Assembly (NCBI GenBank): GCA_027035445.1
Contig: JALVUT010000005.1
Coordinates: 1 to 21,252, forward strand
DNA from: Thermococcus sp.
GTDB taxonomy: Archaea; Methanobacteriota_B; Thermococci; Thermococcales; Thermococcaceae
DNA length: 21,252 nt
Reading direction: 5' to 3'
Shown here: piece by piece, positions 15,421-21,252 of the stretch
Position numbering within the stretch: position 1 is the stretch's first letter
Layout: each line of letters starts with the position of its first letter
Position numbers and translations under genes: made by a program
Notes under the pieces: generated by a model
The model's input: only the letters and a program-made list of their open reading frames with translations
Told to the model about the DNA's origin: nothing
The model's database searches: none

Positions 15421-16368
15421 TCAGACCTTAATCCCGCCCATGACGAGGGCCATAACGGCCTTCTGGGCGTGCAGGCGGTTCTCGGCCTCGTCGAAGACGA
15501 CGCTGTTCGGGCTGTCAACGACCTCGTCCGTAACTTCTTCCCCGCGGTGAGCCGGGAGGCAGTGCATGAAGATGTAGTCCGGCTTGGCGTGCTTGACGAG
15601 GTCCTTATTGACCTGGAACGGTCTGAATATCTTCCTTCTCTCCTCGGCCTCGGCCTCCTGCCCCATGCTGGCCCAGACATCGGTGTAGATTACATCTGCG
15701 TCCTTGACGGCCTTGACCGGGTCGTGGAAGAGCTCGAAGGAACCACCACTCTCGGCGGCGTTCTTTTCAGCCCACTTGATAACCCTCTCATCAGGCTCGT
15801 AGCCTTCAGGAGTGGCGACAACAACATCGGCTCCGAGCTTGGTTCCGGCTATCATGAGTGAGTGTGCCACGTTGTTCCCGTCCCCGACGTAGACAACCTT
15901 AACGCCCTGAATTCTACCTTTCTTCTCAAGGATGGTCTGGTAGTCCGCCAGAGCCTGGCATGGATGAGAGAAGTCGCTGAGGGCGTTTATCACCGGGATG
16001 CTGCCGTACTTTGCCAGAGCCTCAATGTCCCTGTGGGCATAGACCCTTGCGACGATTCCGTCGACATATCTGCTGAGGACGCGGGCGGTGTCCGCTATGG
16101 TCTCCCCACGTCTGAGCTGTAAATCCTGCGCGTTGAGGTAGAGACCGTAACCACCGAGCTGGTAGATCCCGACCTCAAAGCTGACCCTCGTTCTGGTCGA
16201 GGGCTTCTGAAATATCATGCCAAGTGTTTTACCTTCGAGAACGCGGTGCGGCTTGCCTATCTTGTTCCATATCTTCATCATCTCGGCCGTCTTGAGAATC
16301 GTCTCGATCTCTTCCCTTTCAAAGTCCTGAAGGCAGAGGATATCCCTCCCTGAGAGGCTAACCACCAT
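15421..16368 (-). CDS. argF: ornithine carbamoyltransferase
   Basis: A 315-residue cytoplasmic enzyme that makes citrulline from ornithine and carbamoyl phosphate in arginine metabolism. It works in synthesis or, reversed, in energy-yielding arginine breakdown. Hallmarks are all present: FQKPSTRTRVSFE (carbamoyl phosphate), HPCQALADY, DVWASMGQE (SMG loop) and HCLPAHRG (catalytic Cys). Length and the start MVVSLSGRDILCLQDF match the Pyrococcus furiosus enzyme as I recall it, so I choose ATG 16368 over the in-frame ATG 16374 and GTG 16377. TATA-like TTATTAAAAG at 16397-16406 gives a very short leader. Its last 51 bases occur again at 13337-13387. Confidence 0.95.
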   Translation of the reverse strand: MVVSLSGRDILCLQDFEREEIETILKTAEMMKIWNKIGKPHRVLEGKTLGMIFQKPSTRTRVSFEVGIYQLGGYGLYLNAQDLQLRRGETIADTARVLSRYVDGIVARVYAHRDIEALAKYGSIPVINALSDFSHPCQALADYQTILEKKGRIQGVKVVYVGDGNNVAHSLMIAGTKLGADVVVATPEGYEPDERVIKWAEKNAAESGGSFELFHDPVKAVKDADVIYTDVWASMGQEAEAEERRKIFRPFQVNKDLVKHAKPDYIFMHCLPAHRGEEVTDEVVDSPNSVVFDEAENRLHAQKAVMALVMGGIKV

Positions 16369-16377
16369 GTGCATCAC

Positions 16378-16602
16378 CGTTTAAAGCTGGCGTTTGCTTT
16401 TAATAATCCTTTCGTCGGTTGCTGGTCGGTTCAACTGAAACCTTTTGAACGTTATGGGATGAAAACTTTCCAAACGTCGTGTCCACTGATGATTTCAAAT
16501 GGTCTGCAATGCACTTCCGATGGAATTTGAAACCTGAAGTTCCCCATGACCATGGAAACTTTTTTTAAGAATTCAGATCGATGGAACAGTCGAGGTGATC
16601 CC
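16378..16602. promoter_or_regulatory. divergent intergenic region of argF and the DUF996 gene
   Basis: The argF TATA-like element is at 16397-16406 (minus strand). The DUF996 TATA-like TTTTTTAAG is at 16561-16569 (plus strand), with ribosome site GAGGTGATCCC before ATG 16603. Between them are the inverted repeats GTTCAA/TTGAAC (16429-16434, 16445-16450) and TTTCAAAT/ATTTGAAA (16493-16500, 16525-16532). The latter lies within a segment with C-box-like TGATGA and D-box-like CTGA. No protein gene is supported here. Confidence 0.45.
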
Positions 16603-17130
16603 ATGGCAGAACTGAAGGACGCAAAGGTCTGGGGAGGGATCGGAGCAATACTGACCCTCGTTGGCCTTGGGTTTGTGGGTTTCATACTGAAACTGGTGGG
16701 TGTTAAACGGATTTCCGATGCCACCGGTAACGAGGAAATATTCAGTAAATACCTGTGGGCTACAGTCCTTGCGATAATAGCGTCAGTTCTGGCGCTTGTA
16801 GCCATGCTCTTAGCGCCCATGTTCTTAGGGATGTTCTCCGGACATATACTGGGGATAGGCATGGTGTCAGTTGTCGCTGCGATCATTATGACAGTGGCCG
16901 CGTACTTTATGAAACAGAGCTATGACTTGGTCGCCAGGGAGACTGGGGTCAAAATGTTCAGCACAGTTGCATTGCTCTACATAATCGGAGCGATACTGAC
17001 CGTGATAATGATCGGCGTCTTTATAATCCTAATTGCGGCTATCCTGGAGATAGTCGCGTTCTTTTCGCTACCGGACTCGACCCCTGAAAGCTCGGCTTCC
17101 ACCCCTGCTGAGGAGGAAGTCGTGTTTTGA
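16603..17130 (+). CDS. DUF996 family membrane protein
   Basis: A 175-residue integral membrane protein with four to five hydrophobic helices. It begins MAELKDAKVWGGIGAILTLVGLGFVGFILKLVGVKRIS, typical of archaeal DUF996 proteins, and ends in a short Ser/Pro/Glu-rich tail (SSASTPAEEEVVF). The family function is unknown; no catalytic motif is seen. ATG 16603 follows CGAGGTGATCCC at a good distance. A longer in-frame reading from 16546 would begin before the TATA box and is rejected. It stands alone between argF and thyX. Confidence 0.75.
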   Translation: MAELKDAKVWGGIGAILTLVGLGFVGFILKLVGVKRISDATGNEEIFSKYLWATVLAIIASVLALVAMLLAPMFLGMFSGHILGIGMVSVVAAIIMTVAAYFMKQSYDLVARETGVKMFSTVALLYIIGAILTVIMIGVFIILIAAILEIVAFFSLPDSTPESSASTPAEEEVVF

Positions 17131-17221
17131 TGCTTTTTCTTTTTGGTTTCCTCATTGAGGCTCTGATGCCCTCAGGCCCATTCCACTGGCTGAACCGCCG
17201 ATCGTCCTCTAACTCAAAAAA

Positions 17222-17230
17222 GCTAATAAG
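17222..17230 (+). promoter_or_regulatory. weak TATA-like element of thyX
   Basis: GCTAATAAG, preceded by a run of A residues (17216-17221), is centred about 35 bp before ATG 17261. GGTGG at 17250-17254 serves as ribosome site. The element is poorer than others in the window. Confidence 0.35.
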
Positions 17231-17260
17231 GGGGAAGTGGCGCTATCCTTGGTGGCGACC

Positions 17261-18901
17261 ATGGGCAGCGGGATCAGGGTTACTCTTGTCAACTATACAA
17301 AAAATCCACTCGAAACCGTCACGTGGGCAGCGTTGATAAGCTACTGGAACGAATGGAGCACTGATGCCTTCAAGCGGATGAACAAAGGGGACGTTGAAGC
17401 TCATCTTCCAAAGGTTCTTGGCTACGGACATGAGTCGATTCTGGAGCACGTAACACTAACATTCGCGATTGAAGGCTGTTCTCGTGTATGCAGTCATCAA
17501 CTAGTTCGCCACCGCCTGGCGAGCTACACCCAGCAGAGCCAGAGATATCAGTTCGTTTCTTGTGCGGGCTTAAAAGGGCATAAACTCCCCGAGTCCTCCG
17601 GAGAAAAGAGGAACCCCCACTGCAAGCTCAGCGTAAACCAGGAAGAGGAGATCGTTAGGTGGTACCTAGAAGATGGTCTCTCGTCGTGGCAAATAGCAAA
17701 GATAGCGGGGCTTCACCCCACTTCAATCCTCTCGATACTCAGGGCCTATGGGGTTACCCCTCTAAAAGCAGGGAAGGCTTACAATGGAAGGATCGTGAAT
17801 GAGGACTTCTTCGAGGAGATCACAGATCCAGATAGGGCTTACATCCTGGGTTTCATAATGGCGAATGGAAGCATTAACGAATCAAGAAATTCCCTTGTGA
17901 TTGATCAGAAAAACCTTGAAAAAACCCTTTTGATTGAGATTGCAGAACGTATCGGAAAGGGGGTAAAGGTCAGAACCCAAAAGGACAGAAACACGGTCAG
18001 GATGTGGATCGGAAACAAAAAGCTAATTAAGGACCTCAAGAAATGGGGAGTGTCGGAAAGAAAGGCAAAAACCCTCAGTTTTGACAGGGTTATTAAAGGT
18101 GTTCCCAAAGACCTCTGGTCCCATTTCCTCAGGGGATACCTGGATGGGGATGGGCACATTAGAGTGGTTTTCAGGGACGGTTCTTTTCAGAGGGCAGAGG
18201 TGACGTTTGTTAGCTCAAGCAAAAGGGCTCTGGAGAACGCGATGTTCATGCTATCCGAGCTGGGGCTTCCTGAAGGTGCATTGAACTACTATGAAAACCG
18301 GAAAATTGGATACCTCCGTTACACTAAAGGTAGAGACTCTGAAAAGCTACTGAGGATCCTCTATAAAGATGTGGACCCCTTCCTGACCAGGAGAGCCAAC
18401 ATACTCAAGGCCCTTGCCGTTGTTTCGAACCTGAAAGAAAACATCGGGAATGCCATACGCAGGAGACTTGCAGAGTACGAGTTTACCATACCCGAGAGCA
18501 TCCTGGAAGATCCGTTTTTGGCGTACCAGTGGTATGACCTGATGAGGGACGCCAGAGACCTTTACATCAAGTCCGTTCAAACGGGGGTTCCAAAGGAGGA
18601 CGCGCGCTTCATCCTGCCCCAGGCCGTCAGAACAAAAATCGTCGTTACGATGAACCTCCGCGAGTTCAAGCACTTCCTTGGTCTGAGAGCCTGTGAGAGG
18701 GCACAGTGGGAGATAAGGGAGATAGCGTGGAAGATGCTGGAGGAGATCGCAAAGAACGAGGAGCTGAGGCCGGTGATAGAGTGGGCGAAACTCGGACCAC
18801 GTTGCGTTCAGCTTGGCTACTGTCCGGAAGGGGAGCTCATGCCACCCGGCTGCTGGAGGAGGACAAGGAAGAAGTGGAAGAAGCTTGTGAAGGGGAGGTA
18901 G
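17261..18901 (+). CDS. thyX: flavin-dependent thymidylate synthase ThyX interrupted in frame by a homing-endonuclease-like insert
   Basis: A continuous 546-codon frame. Residues 1-97 or so and the last 140-odd are ThyX, which makes dTMP from dUMP with FAD, NADPH and methylene-tetrahydrofolate. The N-part has GYGHESILEH and the signature RHRLASYTQQSQR (RHR-x7-SxR). The C-part has EYEFTIPES, EDARFILPQAVRTKIVVTMNLREFKHFLGLRACERAQWEI and GPRCVQLGYC. Between them lie about 300 extra residues. Removing them leaves roughly 243 residues, a normal ThyX. The insert lies immediately beside the active-site signature, where a 300-residue domain should disturb substrate binding, so excision or a separate explanation is needed. 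ATG 17261 is used because GGTGG precedes it. The C-terminal exon is well conserved, arguing that ThyX is still under selection. Confidence 0.9.
   Translation: MGSGIRVTLVNYTKNPLETVTWAALISYWNEWSTDAFKRMNKGDVEAHLPKVLGYGHESILEHVTLTFAIEGCSRVCSHQLVRHRLASYTQQSQRYQFVSCAGLKGHKLPESSGEKRNPHCKLSVNQEEEIVRWYLEDGLSSWQIAKIAGLHPTSILSILRAYGVTPLKAGKAYNGRIVNEDFFEEITDPDRAYILGFIMANGSINESRNSLVIDQKNLEKTLLIEIAERIGKGVKVRTQKDRNTVRMWIGNKKLIKDLKKWGVSERKAKTLSFDRVIKGVPKDLWSHFLRGYLDGDGHIRVVFRDGSFQRAEVTFVSSSKRALENAMFMLSELGLPEGALNYYENRKIGYLRYTKGRDSEKLLRILYKDVDPFLTRRANILKALAVVSNLKENIGNAIRRRLAEYEFTIPESILEDPFLAYQWYDLMRDARDLYIKSVQTGVPKEDARFILPQAVRTKIVVTMNLREFKHFLGLRACERAQWEIREIAWKMLEEIAKNEELRPVIEWAKLGPRCVQLGYCPEGELMPPGCWRRTRKKWKKLVKGR
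17549..18460 (+). mobile_element. in-frame insert encoding helix-turn-helix plus LAGLIDADG endonuclease
   Basis: The limits are approximate, set by where ThyX similarity stops (after SQRY) and resumes (before RLAEYEFTIPES). Contents in order: a short linker; a helix-turn-helix (LSVNQEEEIVRWYLEDGLSSWQIAKIAGLHPTSILSILRAYGVTP); first dodecapeptide LGFIMANGSI; second FLRGYLDGDGHI; and a typical endonuclease tail ending RRANILKALAVVSN. Intein blocks are not seen: no CLxxDT-like start, no TxxH block, no C-terminal HN. Only about 70 bases before and 40 after the endonuclease-like part are left, too little for a group I intron core outside the coding part. The first motif has Asn where a catalytic Asp is usual. 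Composition is more A-rich than the flanking ThyX parts. Confidence 0.8.
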
Positions 18902-19008
18902 CCCGGGGCAACGTCATGCTGGGGCAAAAAAAGTCCGTTCGTTTTTGGCATTATAGGAAAACGTTGGAATCTGGGTTCTAATATTATCATTCTGTCAGAT
19001 AGGAGGGG

Positions 19009-19025
19009 ATAAGTATTAAAAATAT
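19009..19025 (+). promoter_or_regulatory. promoter of the DUF835 gene
   Basis: ATAAGTATTAAAAATAT is centred about 37 bp before ATG 19055, predicting transcript start near 19043 and a leader of about 12 bases. The rest of the 153-bp gap after thyX (18902-19008) shows no gene. Confidence 0.45.
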
Positions 19026-19054
19026 GAAGCGCCAGTAAACTTCGATGGGATAAG

Positions 19055-20104
19055 ATGATTGGGTATGGGGATCTGTTTAAGCTCATGGGTATAATCATGG
19101 GGACTCCGTTTGCCATCTATACAGTTTATGTCGCTTTAAAGAAAAGAAGTACGGCGCTTTTGATGCACTCCTTTGGTTGGTTCCTCTTTCTTACGGCGCT
19201 TGCTCCCGATGAAACCTACTTTTTCCAGAAGATTTTCTTGGGATTCTCCGGTGTTTGTATGGCAATTGGAGTTTCTTTACTGGTCTATATAAGAAAGCCG
19301 AAAGGGCTTATGTACCTTACGGGGCTCCCCCTGATCCTAGTTTTCAACCCCCTTTACGAAATCCTTGGGAAGGTGTTCTTCTCGGGGGACTCACTCAGGC
19401 GGTTTATGAACGTTATCCATACCGCTCAATATGGATACGTACTGCTCCTTCTTGGTATTATGATTCAGCTCTCCTCTAAGGAGAGGGACTTCAGGAGGTT
19501 TGGGTTGTTCTACTCCTCGATGGGTGCTATCCTTATGCTTTATCCTTTTGCAAAGGGAGCAGGCGTGAGATTCCGTGCTCTTGATATATTCATTGGGTTC
19601 CTTATTGGAATTCTCCTGATGGCATACGTCTCGAGACTCATAAGAGCCAGGATTGAACTGATAATCCCTGAAAAGACTGCAAACAAAAAAGGACTAAAGA
19701 AGGTTAACGTAGTGAACAAGAAAAAAGCCCGGGAAATCCTCGCTAAATTTGAATCTTTTCCGGTTCTGGCGTTTGTCAGGGAGCGCGGGTATCCGAAACA
19801 GTGGAACGTTTATACCGTAACCAACACACCAATGGAAAAAGCGATCTCCCCTACGAATCTGGCACTGATCAGTGAGCTGTGTGTCAGATATATGAAGGAG
19901 GCTAGGGAAAAGGGTTCCTCAGGGGTCATCTACATCAACTGCCTTGAATATCTGAGGATATACAACAGTTTTAACAGCCTCCTTAGAATTCTGCATGCCC
20001 TGAGAGATTACGCCATTGTATTTAACGGAACGGTAATAATCGAAATTGAGGATGAAGTATGGGATGAAAGGGAGAGGATCCTGTTGAAGGGAATCGAGAT
20101 TTAA
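19055..20104 (+). CDS. seven-helix membrane protein with C-terminal DUF835 domain
   Basis: A 349-residue protein with seven predicted membrane helices in the first 210 residues. A basic linker follows (TANKKGLKKVNVVNKKKAREI), then a cytoplasmic DUF835-like domain (about 225-349). That domain carries SPTNLALISELCVRYMKEA, VIYINCLEYLRIYNSFNSLLRILHALRD and EVWDERERILLKGIEI, matching the family pattern of a strand followed by LEYL..YN.F and a terminal ERE..LL. DUF835 proteins are abundant in Thermococcales; their function is not known to me, although the membrane sensor plus output-domain layout suggests signalling. The gene is monocistronic. Its stop overlaps the convergent HIT gene stop in TTAA. 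Ribosome site GATGGGATAAG is weak. Confidence 0.75.
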   Translation: MIGYGDLFKLMGIIMGTPFAIYTVYVALKKRSTALLMHSFGWFLFLTALAPDETYFFQKIFLGFSGVCMAIGVSLLVYIRKPKGLMYLTGLPLILVFNPLYEILGKVFFSGDSLRRFMNVIHTAQYGYVLLLLGIMIQLSSKERDFRRFGLFYSSMGAILMLYPFAKGAGVRFRALDIFIGFLIGILLMAYVSRLIRARIELIIPEKTANKKGLKKVNVVNKKKAREILAKFESFPVLAFVRERGYPKQWNVYTVTNTPMEKAISPTNLALISELCVRYMKEAREKGSSGVIYINCLEYLRIYNSFNSLLRILHALRDYAIVFNGTVIIEIEDEVWDERERILLKGIEI

Positions 20105-20592
20105 TCCTTCAGAAGGCTATCTATTTCCTTTTTAAGCTCATTATAGGTTTCTTCCAGTGATTCCGGTATGACCTTCGTATCATCCACAACCGGCATGAAG
20201 TTTGTGTCACCGTTCCAGCGCGGGACAATGTGGAGATGAACGTGGTCGTCTATTCCTGCCCCCGCAACCCTGCCCAGATTCACACCCATGTTGAACCCGT
20301 CGGGGTTCATGGCTCTTTTCAGGGCTTTTATTACCAGCTGGGAGAGCTTCATGATTTCAAGGAGCTCCTCATCGTTCAGGTCCTCCCATTTTCCAACGTG
20401 CCTGTAAGGTGCTATCATAACATGACCGGGGTTGTAGGGATAGTTGTTCATAATGACGAATGCACGCTCCCCCCGGTAGAGGATGAGCTTCTCCCTGTCC
20501 CGCTTTTCCTTTGGAAAATCGCAGAATATACAGCCGTCATGTTTTGGTGAGCGTATGTACTCGATCCTCCATGGTGCCCATAGCTGCTTCAT
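20101..20592 (-). CDS. HIT-family nucleotide hydrolase/transferase
   Basis: A 163-residue histidine-triad protein. The catalytic motif is HVHLHIVPRW; the N-terminal MKQLWAPWRIEYIRSPKHDGCIFCDFPKE carries a CxxC pair that in this subfamily helps bind zinc. The middle block NNYPYNPGHVMIAPYRHVGKWEDL is typical of the Ap4A-hydrolase/phosphorylase-like branch. The reaction is likely cleavage of a dinucleoside polyphosphate or a nucleoside phosphoramidate. ATG 20592 follows GGTGGTGGAG; an in-frame GTG at 20601 is less likely. TATA-like GTTTTTAAAC at about 20622-20631 implies a short leader. Confidence 0.9.
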   Translation of the reverse strand: MKQLWAPWRIEYIRSPKHDGCIFCDFPKEKRDREKLILYRGERAFVIMNNYPYNPGHVMIAPYRHVGKWEDLNDEELLEIMKLSQLVIKALKRAMNPDGFNMGVNLGRVAGAGIDDHVHLHIVPRWNGDTNFMPVVDDTKVIPESLEETYNELKKEIDSLLKD

Positions 20593-20621
20593 CTCCACCA
20601 CCGATTGGAGGTGGGGCTCGA

Positions 20622-20632
20622 GTTTAAAAACT
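20622..20632 (-). promoter_or_regulatory. TATA box of the HIT gene
   Basis: On the minus strand AAGTTTTTAAACTCG abuts the stop codon of the exchanger gene (20634-20636). Transcript start is predicted near 20600, about 8 bases before ATG 20592. The HIT gene therefore has its own promoter despite following the exchanger on the same strand. Confidence 0.5.
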
Positions 20633-20633
20633 T

Positions 20634-21252
20634 TTAGAGTTCCACTCCTGAGAACATAAGCACCAGGTAGATTATGTAGACCGCCAGGAAGTATATCCCC
20701 AGGGGTCTTCCTAGGCCGCGGGTCTTCTTGAGTGATGCTGTCATCGGAAGCATCACCGCTAATACCAGTACTACTGTCAGGACGGACGCACCGGTTTGAA
20801 GGGGCCGTATAAGGGATGCAACCCCCAGAACCACGAGGGCGTTCATTATGTCCGCTCCTATAATATTGCCTATACTTATGCTGCCCCTGTTTCTCACGGC
20901 CCCGTATATGGCGTTCGTCATCTCCGGAAGGGAGGTTCCAATCGCGACTATCGTCGCCCCGATTACGAAATCCGAGACTCCCATAGCCTCTGCAATATTT
21001 TCACCCCCGTAAACCACGAGCTTGGCTCCCAGAACAAGAACCAGGCCTAGAAGGAGCAGAAACACGTAGTCAAGCGGGGTTGCATCTCCCCTTCCTATAC
21101 CGTCACCCTCTTCCCTTGCGTGCTCCCTGAGAAGCCACGTTAAGTAAAACACATAGCTCCCGAGGAGTACAAGTCCATCGAGCCGGGAAAGAACTCCGTC
21201 CGTGGAGAGAAGGATGACCAGAAAGAAAGATGCAAGCATTACCAGTGAATTC
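20634..21252 (-). CDS. Ca2+/Na+ exchanger, CaCA family (C-terminal part, cut by window end)
   Basis: At least 205 residues are visible and the frame stays open to the window edge (NSLVMLASFF...), so the N-terminus is missing. The second alpha repeat is complete: GATIVAIGTSLPEMTNAIYGAVRNRGSISIGNIIGADIMNALVVLGV, with the GTSLPE and GNIIGADIMN signatures of cation/Ca2+ exchangers in the YrbG/NCX_Mj group. Five to six hydrophobic helices are present. A hydrophilic central loop (REHAREEGDGIGRGDA) separates the halves. In NCX_Mj the second repeat reads GxNxxN; here Ala-Asp replaces Ser-Asn at GADIMN, a change also seen in some homologues. The protein probably extrudes Ca2+ in exchange for Na+ or H+. 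Confidence 0.85.
   Translation of the reverse strand, partial: NSLVMLASFFLVILLSTDGVLSRLDGLVLLGSYVFYLTWLLREHAREEGDGIGRGDATPLDYVFLLLLGLVLVLGAKLVVYGGENIAEAMGVSDFVIGATIVAIGTSLPEMTNAIYGAVRNRGSISIGNIIGADIMNALVVLGVASLIRPLQTGASVLTVVLVLAVMLPMTASLKKTRGLGRPLGIYFLAVYIIYLVLMFSGVEL

Noticed and set aside
17549..18460. Ordinary intein in ThyX
   Set aside because: There is no N-terminal CLxxDT-like block, no TxxH block and no His-Asn before a Cys/Ser/Thr at the right edge. Almost nothing remains after the endonuclease part.
17549..18460. Group I intron with an endonuclease gene
   Set aside because: The endonuclease-like part fills nearly the whole insert, leaving about 110 bases, too few for a ribozyme core unless it is hidden within the coding part. 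Not strictly excluded without folding.
21247..21252. The window ending exactly in GAATTC, as if at a clone boundary
   Set aside because: A six-base site at the edge may be chance or a library trace. It says nothing about biology, and the exchanger frame simply continues past it.

Overview
The window looks like chromosomal DNA of a hyperthermophilic euryarchaeon of the order Thermococcales, most likely Thermococcus or a close relative. The reasons are archaeal genes (hypusine-bearing aIF5A, Nep1, archaeal Trm4-like RNA m5C methyltransferase, ThyX), lineage-typical families (DUF835, DUF996, a DUF4143-type ATPase with a winged helix), TATA boxes about 25 bp upstream of probable transcript starts, strong GGAGG/GGTG ribosome sites beside apparently leaderless genes, and very dense packing. 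All family assignments come from reading motifs; no database search was possible.

Layout. 1-87: the end of a CBS-domain gene. 247-1578 (+): a CPA1/NhaP Na+/H+ antiporter. 1624-5371 (-): a run of five genes, from its 5' end aIF5A, a divergent UspA-like protein, an ArsB/NhaD-type ion transporter, a UspA protein and an agmatinase-type ureohydrolase; the middle three look translationally coupled. 5541-6917 (-): a probable Na+-dependent NSS/SNF-type transporter. 7061-8786 (-): Nep1 downstream of and overlapping a lysine/saccharopine dehydrogenase-like gene. These diverge from a two-gene (+) operon at 8849-10419: an altered metallophosphoesterase and an unknown protein. One symmetrical bidirectional promoter appears to serve both directions. 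10416-11345 (-): the Trm4-like methyltransferase. 11441-13183 (+): a lipoprotein metalloprotease.

13184-15470 is the rearranged part. A 51-bp copy of the 3' end of argF (50/51 identical) is fused head-on to a decayed copy of the 5' end of the Trm4-like gene. This is the junction expected from a tandem duplication with breakpoints in trm4 and argF. The scar is followed by a frameshifted PH-domain-like gene and an ATPase/winged-helix/nuclease-like gene. Upstream of the ATPase start lie five 20-bp palindromes (TRTGAAA-N6-TTTCAYA) at a spacing of 32, 32, 30 and 32 bp, with a TATA box between the first two. Intact argF (ornithine carbamoyltransferase) follows at 15421-16368 (-).

16603-17130 (+) is a DUF996 membrane protein. 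17261-18901 (+) is thyX, interrupted just after its RHRx7SxR signature by about 300 in-frame codons encoding a helix-turn-helix plus LAGLIDADG endonuclease. No intein splicing block is recognisable, so how functional ThyX is made is open. 19055-20104 (+) is a seven-helix DUF835 protein; 20101-20592 (-) a HIT-family hydrolase; 20634-21252 (-) the C-terminal part of a Ca2+/Na+ exchanger cut by the window end.

The strongest leads are the thyX insertion, the phased operator array of the ATPase gene, and the trm4/argF duplication scar.
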